From: Neocallimastix lanati (nom. inval.)
Lineage: Eukaryota; Neocallimastigomycota; Neocallimastigomycetes; Neocallimastigales; Neocallimastigaceae
Length of the DNA: 17,128 bases
Direction of reading: 5' to 3'
NCBI GenBank assembly: GCA_016946835.1
Contig: JACVTC010000583.1
Location: forward strand, 1-17,128
Shown here: one piece after another, positions 7,624 through 16,050 of the stretch
How the letters are laid out: each line of letters opens with the position of its first letter
How positions within the stretch are numbered: position 1 is the stretch's first letter
The notes under the pieces: model-generated
Told to the model about the DNA's origin: nothing
The model's database searches: none
Seen by the model: only the letters and a program-made list of their open reading frames with translations
Position numbers and translations under genes: made by a program

Positions 7624-8840
7624 GGGGCCTTTATATAGGTGTGCACTCCTCCTGCCAATTCACTAATGATGATTTTGAATATAGATATATACTCTCAGTA
7701 AATATATTCTCTTTTTGGGGTGTCAGATGTTCTTTAGGGAACATTTACATCCCTAGCAAAAAACACAAAGACTCTAGAGAAAAAGCGGAAACTGATTTTG
7801 CTAATTGGCTCAAGAACCATCAAAATAACCCTTCGGCTATTGTTGGTGATTTCAACATGACTAAGCAACAACTCAAAGATCTTATTCTTAGAGTTTCCCC
7901 TCAATGGTTTGTTATGGATATGGTTGGTCATCAATTTACTTGGTCTAATGGTGGAAAGAATTCTTGTATTGATTTTATAGTAGTGAACGATAAATTAAGA
8001 AATTATCTGAATATTGCTTCTGTATGCTACTCTTTTAATGACATCTCTGACCATTTACCACTTATTCTTTCTTGTAAAAAAATATCTCCTGATGGTTTTG
8101 TTACTCCCCCTCGGGATAAACAAATTAAGTGGTCTAATCGAATTTGTAGGGATAAACGTGAAGCAATCTTCTTTCATAATAAATTCACATGTTTACTGGA
8201 TGAATTTGAACATAATGATAATCTAGACTCTAATACAATGATTAAAAAACTTCTTGACACAGCAAATAAAATAGGCGATGACATTCAAGCAAGAGTTCCT
8301 ACAAATTTACAGGGTTCAGCGTTCCATTGTCCTGCTTATATTAAGAAATTATCACATGAAAAACATTTATTTTATAAAAGGATTAAAAATTTTAAACTTA
8401 GTAATGATTTGTCAAATCTTCAAGAATTTTGTGATCTCTCAAAAGAATATAGAGTTCTTTCTGATTATATCATTAGTATTAAAAGAAATATTAGGAATAT
8501 TAGATTTAAAAATTTGATTCATTCCATCGGCGAATGTTTCTTAAAAAATGATGCCCAGCGTGGTTGGTCTGGACTTAAGAAAATTTCTAAACCTTCTTAC
8601 TCTCCTTCCCAATCACCTGTATACATTAAAGATAAAGAAGGTAATGTTCTAGTATCCCAAGAAGATCAACTCAATCGTTTTGCAGAACACTATGAAGAAC
8701 TTGCTTCTGATATAACTGGTCACAGTCTTAATGAAATTATTGGAAAAGAATACTTAATAATTCTTCTACTCCTCAGGAATCATGGGATATTAATCAACCT
8801 ATTTCCATGTCAGAAATTCATTCAACTGTTCTTTCAATGA
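7620..8840 (+). CDS. Family-2 endonuclease (remainder) and linker
   Basis: The EEP fold continues from MRGLYIGVHSS: GNIYIPS, GDFN at 7845-7856, FTWSNGG, SCIDFIVVND and SDH at 8046-8054. Position 2 of the usual IDH motif is Phe here (IDF) where families 1 and 3 have IDH, so one conserved His is replaced; its effect on nicking is unknown. The linker follows: IKWSNR, ARVPTNLQGSAFHCP, KKLSHEKH and DQLNRFAEHYEELAS. One A is missing at 8734-8736, so the last 35 or so residues before 8840 are out of frame; the homologous sense (SWDINQPISMSEI) continues in the RT frame. Confidence 0.8.
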   Translation: MRGLYIGVHSSCQFTNDDFEYRYILSVNIFSFWGVRCSLGNIYIPSKKHKDSREKAETDFANWLKNHQNNPSAIVGDFNMTKQQLKDLILRVSPQWFVMDMVGHQFTWSNGGKNSCIDFIVVNDKLRNYLNIASVCYSFNDISDHLPLILSCKKISPDGFVTPPRDKQIKWSNRICRDKREAIFFHNKFTCLLDEFEHNDNLDSNTMIKKLLDTANKIGDDIQARVPTNLQGSAFHCPAYIKKLSHEKHLFYKRIKNFKLSNDLSNLQEFCDLSKEYRVLSDYIISIKRNIRNIRFKNLIHSIGECFLKNDAQRGWSGLKKISKPSYSPSQSPVYIKDKEGNVLVSQEDQLNRFAEHYEELASDITGHSLNEIIGKEYLIILLLLRNHGILINLFPCQKFIQLFFQ

Positions 8841-10381
8841 AAAATAACAAAGCACCTGGTCCTGATGGTATACCTACAGAATTTTTTAAAGCATTTTTTA
8901 ATTCTGAGAGTAGAAATTCTTCTCAGGATGACTCTAATCAAGAGGTTACTTATTCCGATTGTGCAAAGTGTCTGTTATTACTTTTTAATAAAATTTGGGA
9001 TGGTGACTTTCCTAATGAATGGAACTCTGCTTCTATTGTTTCTATTCCTAAAAAAGGGGATCTTTCAGATTGTAATAATTATCGTGGTATTTCACTCATC
9101 AATGTAGGTTTAAAAATTCTATCAAAAATTGTCACTAAAAGAATATCGGACTATGCTTTTTCTAATGGAATAATTAGACCAGAACAGTTTGGTTTTAGAA
9201 ATAAAGAAGAATGTATTAGTTTATTTGTATCCATTCGTGAAATTTGTCAAAGAAGAAAATTTAAGGATAAATTTACCTTTCTTGCCTTTCTTGACCTTAA
9301 AAAAGCTTATGATTCAGTTCCAATTTACAATATACTTACTAAACTAAATTATCTTGGTATTCGTGGTAAATGCCTTCAATTCATTACTAATCTATACCTT
9401 ACCTCGAAAGCTCGTGCAAACTTTAATGGTAAACTTTCAAAAGAATTTCCAATACACCGTGGTGTTCGCCAAGGGTGTCCTCTCTCACCTATTTTATTCA
9501 ATATATTTATCAATGATATTTTTGATAAATGTAAAAGTTATGGTGTGATTACTGAAAAGAAAAAGTGTTGTGGTGGATTATTTGCTGATGATATTGTATT
9601 ATTAGCTCCTACAAAATCTTCACTTAAAAACCTTTTGAATATTGCTCATGATTGGGGTATTAAAAATGAAATGACCTTTGGAATCAATAAATGCGCTACA
9701 CTAGTTGTTAAACCAAAGAATTTTATACCTTCAAGACATTATGAAAATCCTACTTTTAGACTTGGTATGAACTATATACCAAGCACTAATCAATATACAT
9801 ATCTTGGTATACCTTTTAATGAATCGTTGGATTTAAAACCTATTATTGCTAAGATGAATAGTAAAATTAATTATACAGTTAACTCTTTCTTTAGATTTTT
9901 AACCAATAGGAATGTTCCTTTCAACTTTTAAAACTCGTATACTAGTTCTTTTGTCCTTAGTTCAGTTCTTTATTATGCTCCCTTACTTGGTTCAAATAAA
10001 AAGAATACTGAAAAAGCTCAAACTGCTTTTAATCGAGGTTTGTATTGGAGTTTCGGGTTTAAAAATAAAACCTCCAATACTTCAATTTACAATATGTCTA
10101 AGGAACTTTCTATACCTCCTATAGCTAGTTTTTGTGCTAAGGCGATGATTCGATGCTTTAAAAAGTGGAAAGATTCTTCTTGTATTATTTCTCATTTAGT
10201 CAAAAATATACCTACACTTTCTCACTATTCATGGACGAAAAAAGCACAGAGTTTAGCAGTACACAAGCACAATAATAAACTTCCTGGAGAAATAAGGAAG
10301 TTTTACTGGGAAAATATTCATTATTCAAGCACTCCTGCGATCAGATCTACAAAATACAAGAAATTTAAATTTGGTTTTTAA
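8736..10381 (+). CDS. Family-2 reverse transcriptase, with in-frame TAA
   Basis: One reading frame covers the whole RT and post-RT region. Motifs are NNKAPGPDGIPTEFF, SIPKKGDLSDCNNYRGISL, RPEQFGFRNK, AFLDLKKAYDSVP (Asp codon at 9293), GVRQGCPLSPILFN, FADD at 9581-9592, FGINKCATLVV and YTYLGIPF. The first likely Met of the frame is at 8807, but the frame belongs to the upstream polyprotein. TAA at 9929-9931 interrupts a segment aligned without gaps to families 1 and 3; the frame then runs on (YYAPLLGSNK, CFKKWKDSSCIIS) to a second stop at 10379-10381 made by an indel. The catalytic core is complete. Confidence 0.88.
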
Positions 10382-11089
10382 AAAATTTATTCAACGTCTA
10401 TCACTTAAATTTTCACAATTTTCTCTTGGATTTTTTTGGATTGGACGAATTAAATGTGGATTCAAATTTGATGTAAAAACGTTTGTTAAAAGTAATCTAG
10501 TATCAGAAAATTGCCCAACATACTGCCCTTGTTGTGGTGAGAGTAACAGCATTCCTAGTTTTACACACTGGATACTTTTATGTCCTAAATTTGAAGAATT
10601 TAGGCAACATTTCATTCCCTTTGTTGATGAAATTTTTATTAATTTTTCTCTTATTGTTCATGAGAAATCATTGAACATTCCTGATGATAAAGAGGAAGAT
10701 TTTGATGATAATATCAATTTTTACGTGCTGTGTCTCCTTCTTGGCGGAAATGCAGTATTTGAAATCTTAAAGATCGGCTTGGGGAAAGAAGGCGATATAT
10801 TAATAATATTTTTCAATCACCTTCGAACGAGTCTTCTTTCCCGATTTCATATTTTGTGGGGCTTGCGGAATTCCTTACTAATGTTATGCCTATTGTGATT
10901 GGTGATTTTTACACCATGATCGATTTGTATAGTGTTAGACCTACCGTTGTCAAGAGCGTCGACGTCGTAACGATAAGGCAAAGAAGAAATTCTGATACAG
11001 ATTCGAATGATAATTTTCATCCACATGGAGTTATCTTCGATGAATGGGAAGAGTTAGAGGCCTTTTCGTCCTCGAATCTCATAACGTAG
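10380..11089 (+). CDS. Family-2 C-terminal region: zinc finger and conserved tail domain
   Basis: After GFFWIGRIKCGFKF comes the CCHC finger at 10512-10583 (CPTYCPCC, H and C in HWILLC). An acidic spacer (DDKEEDFDDN) precedes LLLGGNAVFE. A lost base at 10766-10772 gives an out-of-frame tail ending at 10898; the true frame resumes as YFVGLAEFLTNVMP, VVKSVDV and the end FDEWEELEAF, with TAG at 11087-11089. The last domain is shared by all families and is of unknown function. Confidence 0.8.
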
Positions 11090-11183
11090 TTTTTTAATAT
11101 TAATATAAAAAATAATTTCATGTATTTAAATTTCATGTATTTTTTAAAAAAAATATTATTAAATAAAGTTTATTCCTAGTCTA

Positions 11184-11218
<35 letters not shown>
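11090..11218 (+). terminator. Family-2 3' UTR, polyadenylation signal and poly(A) tail
   Basis: A short AT-rich UTR has two TTTCATGTAT motifs (11117-11126 and 11131-11140), AATAAA at 11162-11167 followed by GTTTATTCCTAGTCTAAT, and 33 A at 11186-11218. The family-3 element ends almost the same way (AATAAAGTTTTCTCTAAGTCT). The common 3' terminal box probably reflects a shared RT-recognition end. Confidence 0.85.
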
Positions 11219-11220
<2 letters not shown>

Positions 11221-11343
11221 TCATCAACTGTTCCGTATTTTGTGGGAATTGCGGAGTTTCTAACAAACGTAATACCATTAATTTGTCGATCTTTTAGTTC
11301 GATGATGAAATAGTATTCCGTTGAATCTACCGTTACCAAGAGC
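11219..11343 (+). pseudogene. Fragment of LINE C-terminal coding region at the 5' end of the leader
   Basis: These 125 bases align without gaps to 16237-16361 near the 3' end of the family-3 ORF, with about five differences. They cover the part encoding YFVGIAEFLTNVIPL and STVTKS, with a stop (TAG) where the intact gene has AAAAGG. The fragment starts immediately after a poly(A) tract and ends abruptly at 11343. Confidence 0.85.
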
Positions 11344-11345
11344 CT

Positions 11346-11465
11346 AGACCCTCAGGTTACAGCCTTAATCGTAACTTCTGGATCCATGCTTTAAGGAATA
11401 TTAGTCTTAGATCCTCTACCTGGAATATCAACGATCCCATTACGATTGACGATATTAAAAAAACC
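11346..11465 (+). pseudogene. Fragment of LINE linker just upstream of RT
   Basis: One open frame of 40 codons aligns ungapped over about 35 residues with the linker before the RT of families 2 and 3. Matching blocks are SLNRNFW (SLDNEYW in family 3) and STWNINDPITIDDI (LTWDINDSITIEEI in family 3). It is clearly diverged from all three families here, so it comes from a fourth lineage or an old copy. It is cut before the NNKAPGPDG motif, where the shared leader repeat begins. Confidence 0.7.
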
Positions 11466-11910
11466 CCAATGATGTGGACTGTTTTTTCCAGGTCCATGGA
11501 GGGTTGATGGAAAAGGAATAACCTATATCAGGTGTACTAATTACAGCTTTCTGTGATTCTGATGATAATCGATGGTTATCCTTTCTAAAGCGGCTTCTAG
11601 TACGAAGAGTGAAAACTGGAATACTGGAAGACTGTAGAAAGTGAACCTGATGTTTTATATTGTTTTAAACTGGATATGTAGTAACATTGGAGTTGTATAA
11701 TTAATAATATCATGTAGTTTCTACATATTATCATTGTAATGAATCTATTGTATTTTTTACTTTAGCATTATTTTGTATATGTATTTTCTATAGTATTATT
11801 TATACTTTCATGTAGCTATTGTAAAATGGAAATGTAGGAGATTGATTCACTACAAAGTTTGTGTTTAAGACATTATTTAACGGATGGGAATCTTTTTTAT
11901 AGTCTTTCTC
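11464..11910 (+). repeat. Shared LINE 5' leader repeat, copy 2
   Basis: The counterpart of 6275-6720, about 96% identical. Boxes are AATCTATTGTATT at 11742-11754 and GAGATTGATTCACT at 11838-11851; the hairpin ATGTAG-TTT-CTACAT is at 11712-11726. Weaker similarity continues to about 11977. This conservation is far above that of the adjoining coding regions. Confidence 0.85.
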
Positions 11911-12392
11911 TACTAATATTTTTTCTTTTTAAATATACTTTTAGCTAATTTATGATTATTCAACAGAAAATTTTTAACATCTTAAAGCGCTTTATTAATT
12001 GAAAGAATTTCAATCATTCAAAAGATAAAAAGAAACAATTATTCATTTTAACAGTATATACAAGTAATTTTGTATCAATAAATTACTAACCCTTGAGTAA
12101 ATTTATAAATATTATATCAGTTATACAGGATAAAATCAATTATTTACAAAATCTAAAATCTATTAAATCATCAAGAACAATTTTATATTTCAAGCTTTCA
12201 AATATTCAACACCAATATTTTTTTTTTTTACTATTTAAAGGGAATTTACTTTCTCTTTTATTTTTTAATTTATTTTATTATATATATATATATATATAAA
12301 AAAAAAAAAAAAATTTTTTTACCTATTTTTTTTATTATTTTTATTATTTTTATTTTATTCTTCTTTTATTTTATTTTTTAGGCTTTCTTGAT
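11911..12392 (+). other. Remaining 5' leader of family 3, AT-rich, no gene
   Basis: About 480 bases of A/T-rich sequence. An open stretch at 12093-12299 has no coding character and starts with TTG. A (TA)n tract at about 12279-12297 runs into 16 A (12298-12313) and then T-rich sequence to the ATG at 12393. The last bases before the ATG, a long pyrimidine tract ending TTTTTTAG (about 12373-12380), look like a 3' splice site, but no 5' partner was identified. Confidence 0.5.
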
Positions 12393-14312
12393 ATGGATAA
12401 TACTTCTTCAAATTCAGCAACTATACCTGTTTTGCGACGTGGTCTTCGAAGATACGATATTCAGAATAAAGATTTCATTCTTATCTTTATTCATGATCTT
12501 CAATCATGGTCTGTTAGTAAACTTTGGGAATTTCTTAGTAAACGTATTTCCAATTGCAATGAAATAGTTCATGGAATTATAAAAACACACACACCTAATA
12601 TGGAAAATTACTTCATTTTAAGGATAAACTATGATAAACCCACTTATTACCTAAATATTTTATTTCTTCTTACCCATTGCCTTCCAATCAATAAAATTAA
12701 TTTGATCCAAACCGACAAAATCAGAACTTTCAGTGAAGTTAAGAAATTTAACAACAAATTTTCTTCTTTTGAAACTAAATCAATGGCTAAAGATTTTCTT
12801 TATAGTAATATTTATTCACCGTCTACTCAGTTCTTTAATCTTTGTGTCAGTTGGAATATTAATGGATGGAATGATGAAAAACGTGATGGTATTAGATACT
12901 TTAATGAAATTTTTAAACCCATCTGTATTTGCTTGCAAGAGGTCGGTAATAGCCAATACCTTAATGTACATTCAAATAATTACCCATTTCTTTGTCACTA
13001 TAATACAATTTTACGTAAAGCTGATCCAAATATACCCGGTATGAGAGGTCTTAGTATAAGTGTACATCGTTCATGTTCATTTTCTCCTGATCCCTTTGAA
13101 TATAAGTATATCATTTCTGTCAACATTACTTCCTTTTGGGGAATTAAATGCACTATTGGTAATATTTATGTTCCTACGGTCACTCATAAGGAAGAAAGAA
13201 AGAATGCCTTTTCAGAAATTACTAATTGGATAAAGAAACATACTAATACACCTTCTATTCTTGTAGGTGACTTTAATATGTCTAAATCCCAATTAGATAG
13301 TTTACTTAATAAATCATCTTATCAGTGGTTCACTAAATACTTATCAGGTCTCGATTTCACATGGGCTCGGGATGGTAGATCGTCTTGTATTGATCATGTT
13401 TTATTTAATTGTAAAATGAAGGAATACATTAATAAGGTATCTGTTTGTAGTACATTCAATGATATATCTGACCACTTCCCTCTTATCCTTTCCTGTAAGA
13501 AAGATGACTCAGAAGGTTTTCGTGCTCCTACTCCTTCTAGAAGATTCAAGTGGTCCCAACGCATGTGTAATGAAAAGCATAATGAAATATTCTCAAGTAA
13601 CTACTTCTCAATTCTTCTTAATGAATTTGATGATAATAAAGAATTAAGTTCTAATGAAATGGTCAAGAAATTTATAGAAACAGCTAATAAAGTTGGTGAT
13701 AAAGTTCATGCTAGAGTTCCTTGTGATCTTAAAGGATCAGCTTTCCACTGCCCTTATTATATCAAGAAACTTTCTCATGAAAAGCATGTTGCATTTAATG
13801 AAATCAAAAATTTTGCTTTAGGTTCTAATCTTGAAAACCTTGATGAATTTTTAAATTTGCTTCGTGAGTATAAAAATATATGTGGTAAAGTCAGGTCAAT
13901 TAAGTTTTCTATTAAATCAAAACAATTTCATCAGTCAATAGAATCTGCATGTAATGATTTTAGTAATAAAAATGCTAGGAGTGCTTGGTTAAAATTAAAG
14001 AAGCTATCTCGCCCTATGTACTCTAATTCTATTTCGTCAAGTGTTTTAAAGGACAAGCAGGGTAACTTTTTATTTTCTCATTCGGATCAATTAAATCGAT
14101 TTGCTGAACATTACAGTGAACTAGCTTCTGATGTTACTCAACACAGTTTGGATAATGAATACTGGGTAAGTTTATTTGGAACTAATCCTAATAATAATCT
14201 TACTTGGGATATTAATGATTCTATTACTATAGAAGAAATTCAAAACACTGTGCTTGAAATGAAAAATAATAAAGCTCCTGGACCCGATGGTATTCCGATT
14301 GAATTTTTTTAA
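12393..14312 (+). CDS. Family-3 RRM-like domain, APE endonuclease and linker
   Basis: The longest uninterrupted frame in the window. Residues about 15-110 are the N-terminal RRM-like domain (FILIFIHDLQSW, LWEFLSKRI, NYFILRINY). The APE-type endonuclease spans about 147-370: SWNINGWN (Asn 155), LQEVGN (Glu 183), GNIYVPT, GDFN (292-295), CIDHVLFN (Asp 334, His 335) and SDH (359-361), a complete set. The linker contains FKWSQR, ARVPCDLKGSAFHCP, KKLSHEKH and DQLNRFAEHYSELAS. The frame ends inside the first RT motif (APGPDGIPIEFF) through one extra T. The nuclease would nick the target strand at T-rich sites, as is usual for this class. Confidence 0.88.
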   Translation: MDNTSSNSATIPVLRRGLRRYDIQNKDFILIFIHDLQSWSVSKLWEFLSKRISNCNEIVHGIIKTHTPNMENYFILRINYDKPTYYLNILFLLTHCLPINKINLIQTDKIRTFSEVKKFNNKFSSFETKSMAKDFLYSNIYSPSTQFFNLCVSWNINGWNDEKRDGIRYFNEIFKPICICLQEVGNSQYLNVHSNNYPFLCHYNTILRKADPNIPGMRGLSISVHRSCSFSPDPFEYKYIISVNITSFWGIKCTIGNIYVPTVTHKEERKNAFSEITNWIKKHTNTPSILVGDFNMSKSQLDSLLNKSSYQWFTKYLSGLDFTWARDGRSSCIDHVLFNCKMKEYINKVSVCSTFNDISDHFPLILSCKKDDSEGFRAPTPSRRFKWSQRMCNEKHNEIFSSNYFSILLNEFDDNKELSSNEMVKKFIETANKVGDKVHARVPCDLKGSAFHCPYYIKKLSHEKHVAFNEIKNFALGSNLENLDEFLNLLREYKNICGKVRSIKFSIKSKQFHQSIESACNDFSNKNARSAWLKLKKLSRPMYSNSISSSVLKDKQGNFLFSHSDQLNRFAEHYSELASDVTQHSLDNEYWVSLFGTNPNNNLTWDINDSITIEEIQNTVLEMKNNKAPGPDGIPIEFF

Positions 14313-15758
14313 AGCCTTCTTTAGTAAATCTGATTTATCCGATAATCAAGATGATTCTTCAGATGATCACTACTCTAAGTGTGCTAAATGTTTACTTTCA
14401 TTATTTAACAAAATCTGGGATGGTGATTTCCCTGAAGAGTGGAATTCGGCTTCTATAATATCAATTCCAAAAAAAGGAGATCTTTCGGATTGTAATAATT
14501 ATCGTGGTATTTCTCTTATTAATGTTGGCTTAAAATTATTTCAAAGATTGTTACTAATAGAATTGCTAAATATGCCCTTGAACATAAATTTGTTAAACCT
14601 GAACAATTTGGATTTAGAAATAAAGAAGAATGCATAAGTTTGTATATTTCAATTAGAGAGATATGTCAAAGAAGAAAATTTAAAGGAAATTTTACTTATC
14701 TTGCTTTTCTCGATCTTAAAAAAGCCTATGATTCAGTTCCTATCTTTAATATTTTGACCAAATTATATAACTTAGGAATTAGAGATAAATGTCATCTGTT
14801 TTTAAAGAATCTTTATCTATCCTCTAAAGCTCGTGCTTTTTTTAATGGTAATCTCTCAGAAGAATTTTCGATTAATCGTGGTGTTAGACAAGGATGCCCT
14901 CTATCTCCTATTTTATTCAATTTGTTCATTAATGATATACTGGATAATTGTGATAAGTATGGTGTATATTTAGATTCTCAATATTGTTGTGGTGGACTTT
15001 TTGCGGATGATATTGTTTTAGTTGCTCCATCTAAACAAGCTCTTAAGAAAATTTTGAATAAAGTTCATGAATGGGCTATTAAAAATGAAATGACTTTTGG
15101 AATTAATAAGTGTGCTACTCTTGTTGTAAAACCGATTAACTTTGTTAAACAGATAAATTATGAAGATCCATCTTTCTTTATTGGTAGTAAAAAATTACCT
15201 AAAACTGACAACTATACCTATCTTGGTATTCCTTTTGATGAATCTTTATCACTGAAACCTATACAATCCAAATTAAACAGTAATTTAAATGTCAAGTTAA
15301 ATTTGTACTTTCGATTTCTTATTAATAAATCTGTTCCTCTCCCATTGAAGAAATATGTTTTAATTTCGTTTATTCTTAGTCTTGTTATATATTATGCTCC
15401 TCTCTTTGGTTCAAATAAGAGCAGATGTTCTAAAGCTCAAAAAATTATTAATAGAGGACTTTATTGGAATTACGGATTTAAATCTCGCAATTCTTCTGTT
15501 AGTCTCTATAATATTACTCGTGAATTGAGAATACCTCCTCTTTCAGTTGTCTGTGCTATATCTCAATTACGTTGCTTTAGAAAATGGAAAAATTCATCAT
15601 GTATTATTAATCATCTCACTAATAATATTCCTACTATGTCACATTATTCATGGACTAAAGAATCAAGGACTTTGGATAAGAAATTAAGTAGTATGAAAAC
15701 AAGTGAAATAAAAAAGTTTTTATTGGGAAAGAGATGTCTTCAAACCCTCAAAAGCTAA
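14305..15758 (+). CDS. Family-3 reverse transcriptase
   Basis: From 14305 the RT continues (KAFF, CAKCLLSLFNKIWDGDFP, SIPKKGDLSDCNNYRGISL). It changes frame at 14539-14541 and stays open to 15758. Motifs are PEQFGFRNK, AFLDLKKAYDSVP (Asp codon 14712), GVRQGCPLSPILFN, FADD at 15000-15011, FGINKCATLVV and YTYLGIPF. Thumb and post-RT sequence with YYAPLFGSNK and CFRKWKNSSCII follows. The first TTG of the second frame (14640) is not a real start. One extra T near 15717-15721 makes the tail ending at 15758. All catalytic Asp residues are present. Confidence 0.88.
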
Positions 15759-16050
15759 AAAAGTAATTATTTACAAGGAGAATGATTTTGGATTTATTTC
15801 AGAAATCAGAAACTTAACATTTCAATATCCTAAGTATCAGTTGGGATTCTTTTGGATTTCTCGTATTAGGTGTGGTTTTAAATTCGACATTAGTATTTCC
15901 ATTAAAAGAAAAATCGTCTCAGAAGATTGCCCTAAATGTTGCCCTTGTTGTGGTGTTAGTGTACCTAGCTTTTCTCACTGGATCTTTGCCTGTAAAGAAT
16001 TGGAAAATTACAGAAATAAATCTTTACCTTTTCTAGATGATCTCTTTTGA
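15721..16050 (+). CDS. Family-3 zinc-finger segment
   Basis: The frame resumes at 15721 (YWERDVFK) with the conserved LGFFWISRIRCGFKF and a CCHC finger at 15928-15993: CPKCCPCC followed by H and C in HWIFAC. It ends at a TGA (16048-16050) made by one missing T at 16044-16047. The finger is shared by all families and probably contacts RNA or target DNA. Confidence 0.82.
   Translation, partial: YWERDVFKPSKAKKVIIYKENDFGFISEIRNLTFQYPKYQLGFFWISRIRCGFKFDISISIKRKIVSEDCPKCCPCCGVSVPSFSHWIFACKELENYRNKSLPFLDDLF

Larger units (their letters stand above)
7006..11089 (+). pseudogene. Family-2 LINE polyprotein ORF, four frameshifts and one nonsense codon
   Basis: The intended product is about 1,360 residues. 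Frame changes lie in an A run at 7603-7608, at 8734-8736 (one A missing), at about 10374-10387 (T and A runs) and at 10766-10772 (A run). One in-frame TAA at 9929-9931 replaces a residue that is Lys in families 1 and 3; sense continues in the same frame afterwards. The start ATG at 7006 follows a T-rich leader and begins MSTIRRGLRL, which aligns with RRGLRR of family 3. Confidence 0.85.
6221..11218 (+). mobile_element. Family-2 LINE (full length)
   Basis: A non-LTR retrotransposon of about 5.0 kb lies between poly(A) tracts. It has a long 5' leader (6221-7005), an interrupted ORF (7006-11089), a short 3' UTR and a poly(A) tail (11186-11218). Protein order is as in family 1 but without Ser or Asn repeats. 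It is related to family 3 (long stretches of near-identical RT motifs, about 75% DNA identity by eye over the RT) and clearly more distant from family 1. Confidence 0.9.

Noticed and set aside
7600-7625. Programmed ribosomal frameshifting at A runs
   Set aside because: The frame changes lie at different places in each family and even differ between near-identical copies A and B, so they are damage or error rather than a conserved signal.
12093-12299. Open frame of 68 codons in the family-3 leader
   Set aside because: It starts with TTG, has low-complexity hydrophobic ends from T-rich and (TA)n sequence, and has no counterpart in the other leaders.
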